From positions 1-52,985 of the forward strand of contig JABMNZ010000009.1 in assembly GCA_013204395.1 (NCBI GenBank): DNA of 52,985 nucleotides. The letters are read 5' to 3'. A model generated the notes under the pieces. It was not told the DNA's origin. It ran no database searches and saw only the letters and a program-made list of their open reading frames with translations. Positions 47,079 to 52,985 of this stretch are shown piece by piece; the stretch's first letter is position 1, and each line of letters begins with the position of its first letter. The translations under genes and the position numbers were made by a program. Origin of the DNA: Parcubacteria group bacterium. GTDB lineage: Bacteria; Patescibacteriota; Patescibacteriia; UBA9934; GWF2-40-263.

Positions 47079-49592
47079 TTATTCTGTCACTTCTTCTTCT
47101 GCGGCAGGCTCTTCATCCACCACTTCATCTGTTGTCTCTTCTGCCGGAGCTTCTTCGACAACCTCCCCTTCATCAACCTGCGTTGCTGTTCCCTGTCCAG
47201 CCTGGATTGGCTCAGGAATAGTGGTGGTCAACTCTCCGTTTAACATTCGCTGCAGACGAGTCTTAGCCACTTCGTTTTCAGGATTCAATTGCACGACACG
47301 TCTGACGGTATCAATCGCAGCATCCTGCTTGTCAGAAATCTCATACATTGACGCGAGGTACCAAAGGGCATTTGAATAATTTGGATTGAGTTCAACAATA
47401 CGAGCCAACTCAGATGTTGCTGTCTCATACTCACCTAGACGAATGAGTAACTGAGAAAGCTGGAACGCTAAACCTGTATCAGCTGGATTATTGTTACGCA
47501 AGGCAACTAATCGTCCCAACGCTTGGTCAAGACGACCCTGACGCTCGTACGTAGCCGCTAGATAGTAATGAGCTGGTAGATAGTCTGACTTGAACTGAAT
47601 GGCTGTGGTAAATGCCTGCTCTGCCGTAGCGAGAAGATTTGCTTCTTGCTGTGCAGCTGCGGCAGCTGTGTCTGGATCCTCAGAAGCCTTAAGAGACCTA
47701 GCACGATCAGCTACGGTCAAATACACACGCCCAAGGTTTGTTCTGTGCACAGGGTTTGTGCCTTCAAGTTGAATCGTGTTCAAAAAGGCTTGTGCCGCTA
47801 GATCCTCTGCCCCTTGAGCAAAACTCATAAGGTCGCGATACATGGAACCTTGAACCACCCAGTTTGAAACGTAATTTGGTTCAATGTTTGTTGCCCTATT
47901 TGATGTCTCAATGGCCTTGGTCACGATATCAATCACCACCTGTGTCTGCTCTGTTGTGAGCTCGGCGCCTTCTGCGGCAGCTATCGTCTCACGAGCCTGT
48001 CTGAGATAGGCAGAGCTGAGATTTCTGTTATACGCATCTGAGTAAGGATTCAATTTTACTGCTGTGTTTAATTCTGCAATCACTTCTTCAATCCCAACCC
48101 CCTCTTTATCTAATTCAACAGCATTGGCAAAGGCAACTTCTGCAGCGAATCTAGATCCAGTTATGAACAAAGATCCAAGAACCGCGACAGCTACCACCAC
48201 AAAGGCAAACGATGTTGCCAAGCCAAGTTTTGGAGATCGAGCAAAATCGCTCTTCCAAACCTTCAGTGTTACCTGTGAGGCAAGAAGGCCGGTGAATCCC
48301 CAAAGCATGAACGACATGGTCATGTTTGAGGAATATAGAATGTGAGAAAGAAGTAGAACGGCCCAACCAATAAACATGACATAGGTCATTTTCCACTCTT
48401 CATGGTCTCGCTCGAGGATTAGGCGTCCAAGGGCTTTTACAGCCACCCATCCCATAAGAACGAGCCAAAGCACTGTTCCAACAAGACCAATACTTGCAAC
48501 CATGGTCATCAGAGCGCTCTTTGCTCGGTCAAATCTTAGAGTCCAAAATTGAGAAGCATTAACTTCTGCTGGTTTGTAAGCCAAGTAGTCATACAACCAA
48601 GTTCCGGGTCCAGATCCAAACAGAAGCTGTCCTGTACTTACATTTAATGTCTCTTTTGAAATGTCCCAACTTGTTCCATAACTAGGAGAAACAACAATTG
48701 GCAAACTTAGGTTCAATGGAGAACGTAGGAAAAGGAAAAGAATACTGACCAACAGCACGACAAGCGGGAGTGCGAACCTACGTGGGTTCGGAAACTCTTG
48801 CGATTGGATAAAGACGAATACACCAAGAAGGATCACTCCTACAATGTTGATAATCCAGAACAAACCAAAATCAATGGCAATAAGAGCAATGAGGTTCACG
48901 ATCGTCACAAAAACGATCATTCCACGCATCACGTTTCCCAGTGTGCCCAATGGAATAACTCGATCACGTCCCTGCTGTGATACAAGCCACATGGCCATAC
49001 CAACAAACATCATGGTAGACATGAATGTGATGAACCCGTTAATAGTTCCAACAGTGTTGAATCCACGAGACTGTGCGAAATCAAACGGCAAGTGCACTAG
49101 ATCAAACATTCCAAACAATGCGATCAAACCACCAATTGAAGAGGAAAGAAGCAGTGCAAAGAGGATGTTGCGCTGTACCAATGTTGAGCTAAAACCGTTC
49201 ATGAGCACATAGAAGAGCAAAACGAACATTGTCATGGACAGGAAGCTTGTGTACTCCTGTGACGCTTGCCCTACCCATGTCTGATAACCAGCAATCGACA
49301 TGATTGAGGAAACCAACATAGCTAGAAAAAACAGGCCTGGTACAACATTTAACCATCCTGACTTAAACGTGAGCCTTTTGCTCAACACCATCTGTCCAAG
49401 CCAAGCAACTAGCCCGACCGCGGTTAAGATGACTAAAAGCATCTGCTTATTTACCTCAAGTGCATTAGTTGTCCATGGTAGGAAGAATAGTGGGACCAGG
49501 AAAAATAGTAGGTAGGTCGCCCATCTTGTTACCATGGAGAACACGTCTTGTGCCTCCTTTGCTCGGCTTGTAGCCGTAGAAACCGTTGGCAT
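47079..49592 (-). CDS. O-antigen ligase-like polytopic protein with C-terminal TPR repeats and acidic tail
   Basis: N-terminal TM segments; LLFGSGPGTWLYDY; TPR units e.g. ARIVELNPNYSNALWYLASMYEI; EEAPAEETTDEVVDEEPAAEEEVTE tail. Confidence 0.85.
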   Translation of the reverse strand: MPTVSTATSRAKEAQDVFSMVTRWATYLLFFLVPLFFLPWTTNALEVNKQMLLVILTAVGLVAWLGQMVLSKRLTFKSGWLNVVPGLFFLAMLVSSIMSIAGYQTWVGQASQEYTSFLSMTMFVLLFYVLMNGFSSTLVQRNILFALLLSSSIGGLIALFGMFDLVHLPFDFAQSRGFNTVGTINGFITFMSTMMFVGMAMWLVSQQGRDRVIPLGTLGNVMRGMIVFVTIVNLIALIAIDFGLFWIINIVGVILLGVFVFIQSQEFPNPRRFALPLVVLLVSILFLFLRSPLNLSLPIVVSPSYGTSWDISKETLNVSTGQLLFGSGPGTWLYDYLAYKPAEVNASQFWTLRFDRAKSALMTMVASIGLVGTVLWLVLMGWVAVKALGRLILERDHEEWKMTYVMFIGWAVLLLSHILYSSNMTMSFMLWGFTGLLASQVTLKVWKSDFARSPKLGLATSFAFVVVAVAVLGSLFITGSRFAAEVAFANAVELDKEGVGIEEVIAELNTAVKLNPYSDAYNRNLSSAYLRQARETIAAAEGAELTTEQTQVVIDIVTKAIETSNRATNIEPNYVSNWVVQGSMYRDLMSFAQGAEDLAAQAFLNTIQLEGTNPVHRTNLGRVYLTVADRARSLKASEDPDTAAAAAQQEANLLATAEQAFTTAIQFKSDYLPAHYYLAATYERQGRLDQALGRLVALRNNNPADTGLAFQLSQLLIRLGEYETATSELARIVELNPNYSNALWYLASMYEISDKQDAAIDTVRRVVQLNPENEVAKTRLQRMLNGELTTTIPEPIQAGQGTATQVDEGEVVEEAPAEETTDEVVDEEPAAEEEVTE

Positions 49593-49608
49593 AAAATCTG
49601 TGAATCAG

Positions 49609-50067
49609 TTAGTTACTAGACTTGTATTGATTAATAGCTTGAACGACTTTTGAGTCGTCCTTCATATCTTCGATAAAGAGAATGTGTTCAGGATTGATCA
49701 TCATCTTGTCCGTAGGTCCATGAGCCTCATTACCTAATTTTACAAGAGCAAGATTTGATGTTTGATCTATAGCCACTCCACCAGACTGTAGGTAGAAGAC
49801 ATCTGTAAGAGTGTAGAAGCCCCCCGTGTCCATATCAAGTTCTCCAAAATAGACTTGGCCATTATCTACAAAAATTGCTTGATACTGACCTGAGGCGATT
49901 GGCCCTGAAGCATTGCTTCCACCCCCACCATAGACGTACCAAGCGCCAGCAAGAAGAGCTAGCAAAATCAGCACACCTGCCCAGATCCATCCCTGATTTT
50001 TTTTAGACGATCCTCCGCCAGAAACCCTTCCTATTGGTCCGCGATTCATTTTTGAATCTATTGCCAT
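49609..50067 (-). CDS. Hypothetical single-TM protein
   Basis: TM WIWAGVLILLALLAGAWYVYGG; extracytoplasmic part of unknown family. Confidence 0.65.
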   Translation of the reverse strand: MAIDSKMNRGPIGRVSGGGSSKKNQGWIWAGVLILLALLAGAWYVYGGGGSNASGPIASGQYQAIFVDNGQVYFGELDMDTGGFYTLTDVFYLQSGGVAIDQTSNLALVKLGNEAHGPTDKMMINPEHILFIEDMKDDSKVVQAINQYKSSN

Positions 50068-50180
50068 AAAACTGAAAATCCAAGATTAACGATGCTTATG
50101 TTACCGCATGATTCTAGTAGTGACAAGTGAGTTACGGACAAGTTTTGCACAGTAATTAGGCGTAGAAGTTCTCCAAAACC

Positions 50181-50214
50181 CAAAGACGAGACCCACTTGG
50201 ATCTCGTCTTTTCT
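50181..50214 (-). terminator. Intrinsic terminator of the giant beta-repeat gene
   Basis: AAGACGAGA...TCTCGTCTT hairpin. Confidence 0.75.
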
Positions 50215-50228
50215 ATTACTGATTTTGT

Positions 50229-52985
50229 CTAGAGGGCAGCTTCTTCAGCAGCTGGTTCCTCTACTGTAGCTTCAGCTACCACTTCTTCGACAGCAGCCTC
50301 TTCGACCACTACCTCTTCGACAGCAGCCTCTTCGACCACTACCTCTTCGACAGCAGCCTCTTCGACCACTACCTCTTCGACGATAACCTCTTCAGCTACT
50401 ACAGCAGCACCTGCCTCAGCAGCCACGTCACTTGTAACCGTTACCGTAACCTCTTCTACTGTTCCGTCTGATACGGACACCATTGCTTCTTCAACACCCA
50501 CGGCAATCCAGTTGAGCTCGATGTCAAAGTCTGTGGTTGATCCAGCAGAATGGTTGAGAGTAAATCCAGTTGTATCCTCATCACTTACCCAGATTCTTCC
50601 TGGGATGTACTCATCTGTACGCAATGAGAAGTTTACGATTGGCAAGAACTGATATGCAGTCTCGAAGTTCACACGAACAGCAGTTGCACCAGCGGCGAGC
50701 CGGGCTCGGCCAGCCATGTCACGTGAACCATACAAGTGCTCTGCCACGCTGACAGATCCAGAGAAAGAGTCTGAAACTACACTTATAGTTGTTGTAGATT
50801 CTGTGGCTGCTCCAGATGACAGCATTCCTCCAGTACTTGTTCCACCCTGTAGGTTTGATCCACTGTTACGTGAGACCAATCCTTGAATACGTCCAGTTCC
50901 TGACTCAAGGGTTGTGAGAGCCACAGCAACGGTTGGGTCACCATTTTCAGCTCTCATACCTACACCAGGTGTGGAGGATGAAGTGATGTAGTCACCCACA
51001 GCAATTGGACCATTTTCATCATTTACATTCACAGGAACCTGTCCCATGAAAGCGATTGGAGCAACTGCCTCTGATTGTGTTCGGAGATCGTTGTTTCCAA
51101 GTACGCCAGGCTTTGTGGAAACGATACCCACAAGACCAGCGTCAGTTGCAGAGCTTGATCGCACAACAGAATTTAATCCATTTGTGTCGATTGAGACAAG
51201 TTCACCACCACGTAAGTCACCAGATCCATCTAGCATCAATTCAGCGTAGTCAGCACCACTAAGGGAAGATGAGTCAGCGTAAATCGTTCCAGATGCATCG
51301 ACTGCGAATAAGTCACCTTCGTTATTTCCGGCAGTAGTTTCAGCGATGAGGAATACGAGTCCGGTATTACCTGCACTTCCATCAGCACTAATTTCATTCA
51401 ACAAGAACTCATCAACATTTCCAGGTCCAAAGACTGCCTGATACGAGTCTGTGGCAGTATCCGCCTGAAGCATGATCACTTCGCCAAGGGAGGCATCTAG
51501 CCTTAGTCCATCATAATTTCCAGAAGTAACGTCTGTATATGCACTTTGCAAGTATGTAATGTGAGCATCTCCACCAGCATTGTCACCGAAAGCTATATGT
51601 TGTGTGCTTGTTGCATCCCACTGCATGGATATACCAACATCCATAACGTGACCAGTGTTATCGATCTGGATTCCTGTTTCACTTCCTCCTGAAAGGGTTG
51701 TCGTTGAGTTATCAATGAGAAGTCCAAATATGTTTGAACTTGAATTGTCAGTGAGTACTCCATCAATGGAAATGGCCATTCCAGTTGCAGTCTTACCACT
51801 TGTCAATGCGGTTGCCACATCAAGATCTAGATCAAAACCTATAACATTAGCAGCATTTACATCAACATCCATGAGCATAAGGTCACTCGTTCTGTCTGTT
51901 GTTCCACCATCTACTAAAATGCTTCCAGTTGCCGTTGATGGTCGTAGCACAATGGTCTGTCCAGCTGCACCACCCACAAGAGTAACACTTCCTGATGATG
52001 CAATCTGCGCATTTCCTGATCCCGCATAGAGATCCAGGAATGAAGTTCCACTATTAGCTCCGATTGTTATGTTTGAGTTCTGACTATCATTAACACCAAT
52101 GTTAATGACAGAACCACCACCAGTAGCGTCAATGTTTACGTTACCAGCAACATCCATATCGAATCCAGTTGAGTTCAAGTCATATGAACCTGAGTTCACG
52201 ACCATTGTTGTGAACGTTCCAGTACCAAGAGTCAATGTCTTTGCACCACCAGTAGCGATGTTAATGGCTCCGTTCAAGAGATCTGTTCCAAGTCCGACAA
52301 CTCCACCGTTGGCATTCATATCAAGACCTCCGGTAGAGGCATCGATTTGAATTCCTCCACCGTTAGTTGTTGCGATCAATCGAAGAGCGTTAAGCGTAGT
52401 TCCTGTCGAAGTGATATCTAGCCCACCAGTTCCAGAGTTAATTGCTGTAACCGATGCTCCGTTTGTAGATCCAAGTGCAACAGTCTGTGTATTGGCACCA
52501 GTACCAATGTTGATTGTTTTCTGGTTACCACTTACACCAAGGTTAATCGTTTCATCCTGAGAATCCGTTCCGATGTTAATAGTTCCAGTTGTTGATGAGT
52601 CTAGAGTCAAGGCTGTTCCGGCAGCAGAACGAATTGTTAATGCACCACCAGCCTCGATTAGAGTGGCATTGGTCGAGATAGTTCCAGCTGTTGTGTCCAA
52701 AATAAGGTCACCAGCAGCACTAATATCTAGGTTACCAGCACTTGTTGACCAAGTGGCAGCAACTGCAGATGTAAGTGTTAGTGCTCCAGCTGATGTTGTG
52801 AAGTTTGAAGCTGCAGCTGAATCCAATGAGATGGTTCCAGTTGCATCAAATGTTAAGTCATCGTCTGTTGAAACGGTGAAGTCACCAGCTGTTGCACCGT
52901 TTGCCACGAAGGCGAAGGCTCCAGCAGAGCTATCAAAGTTTCCAGATGTGACGTCTACGTCTAGGTTTGTTGCATTAAGGTCAAC
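50229..52985 (-). CDS. Giant beta-solenoid-like surface protein, C-terminal part only (5' end outside window)
   Basis: Frame open to window end (VDLNATNLDVDVTSGNFDSSAGAFAFVANGATAGDF...); repeats GTINIGTDSQDETINLGVSGNQKTINIGTG; C-terminal DYAELMLDGSGDLRGGELVSID...GLVGIVSTKPGVLGNN. ORF track start at 52907 is an internal GTG. Confidence 0.85.
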   Translation of the reverse strand, partial: VDLNATNLDVDVTSGNFDSSAGAFAFVANGATAGDFTVSTDDDLTFDATGTISLDSAAASNFTTSAGALTLTSAVAATWSTSAGNLDISAAGDLILDTTAGTISTNATLIEAGGALTIRSAAGTALTLDSSTTGTINIGTDSQDETINLGVSGNQKTINIGTGANTQTVALGSTNGASVTAINSGTGGLDITSTGTTLNALRLIATTNGGGIQIDASTGGLDMNANGGVVGLGTDLLNGAINIATGGAKTLTLGTGTFTTMVVNSGSYDLNSTGFDMDVAGNVNIDATGGGSVINIGVNDSQNSNITIGANSGTSFLDLYAGSGNAQIASSGSVTLVGGAAGQTIVLRPSTATGSILVDGGTTDRTSDLMLMDVDVNAANVIGFDLDLDVATALTSGKTATGMAISIDGVLTDNSSSNIFGLLIDNSTTTLSGGSETGIQIDNTGHVMDVGISMQWDATSTQHIAFGDNAGGDAHITYLQSAYTDVTSGNYDGLRLDASLGEVIMLQADTATDSYQAVFGPGNVDEFLLNEISADGSAGNTGLVFLIAETTAGNNEGDLFAVDASGTIYADSSSLSGADYAELMLDGSGDLRGGELVSIDTNGLNSVVRSSSATDAGLVGIVSTKPGVLGNNDLRTQSEAVAPIAFMGQVPVNVNDENGPIAVGDYITSSSTPGVGMRAENGDPTVAVALTTLESGTGRIQGLVSRNSGSNLQGGTSTGGMLSSGAATESTTTISVVSDSFSGSVSVAEHLYGSRDMAGRARLAAGATAVRVNFETAYQFLPIVNFSLRTDEYIPGRIWVSDEDTTGFTLNHSAGSTTDFDIELNWIAVGVEEAMVSVSDGTVEEVTVTVTSDVAAEAGAAVVAEEVIVEEVVVEEAAVEEVVVEEAAVEEVVVEEAAVEEVVAEATVEEPAAEEAAL
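50286..50375 (-). repeat. Three perfect 30-bp tandem repeats (10 aa, Val/Glu/Ala-rich)
   Basis: (TTCGACAGCAGCCTCTTCGACCACTACCTC)x3 read on the plus strand. Confidence 0.95.

Overview
The window reads as a chromosomal segment of a low-to-moderate GC bacterium, probably Patescibacteria/CPR. That placement is inferred from giant Cys-rich and beta-repeat surface proteins, bactofilin, near-leaderless genes and overall gene style; there is no rRNA to confirm it. The backbone is mostly on the minus strand: serS, rsmA, a Sua5/TsaC-like gene, a sugar epimerase, prfB, groES-groEL, yidC, nusA, a yraN-like gene, bactofilin, argS, mscS-like, valS, two O-antigen-ligase-like proteins, tRNA-Val(TAC) and tRNA-Leu(GAG). 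Both ends are cut by partial genes: a TrbL/VirB6-like membrane protein on the left, missing from the supplied ORF track, and a giant beta-repeat surface protein on the right. Main second-look items: (1) five GC-rich genes (M23 lipoprotein, Ser/Thr kinase plus partner, Asp-rich lipoprotein, MopE/FG-GAP lipoprotein) carry strong Shine-Dalgarno sites and their own terminators, while every backbone start I inspected lacks a clear SD and several look leaderless; (2) a family of three structured intergenic elements in the 3' regions of epimerase, prfB and groEL, with apparent covariation; (3) an IS200/RAYT-like element with ~54-bp hairpin ends and a hairpin that hides its own RBS; (4) a 3403-aa secreted protein with a repeated C-x6-C-x2-aromatic motif; (5) a canonical prfB +1 frameshift site missed by the ORF track; (6) a CIRCE operator at groESL. 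All calls were made by eye from sequence; no database search was run.
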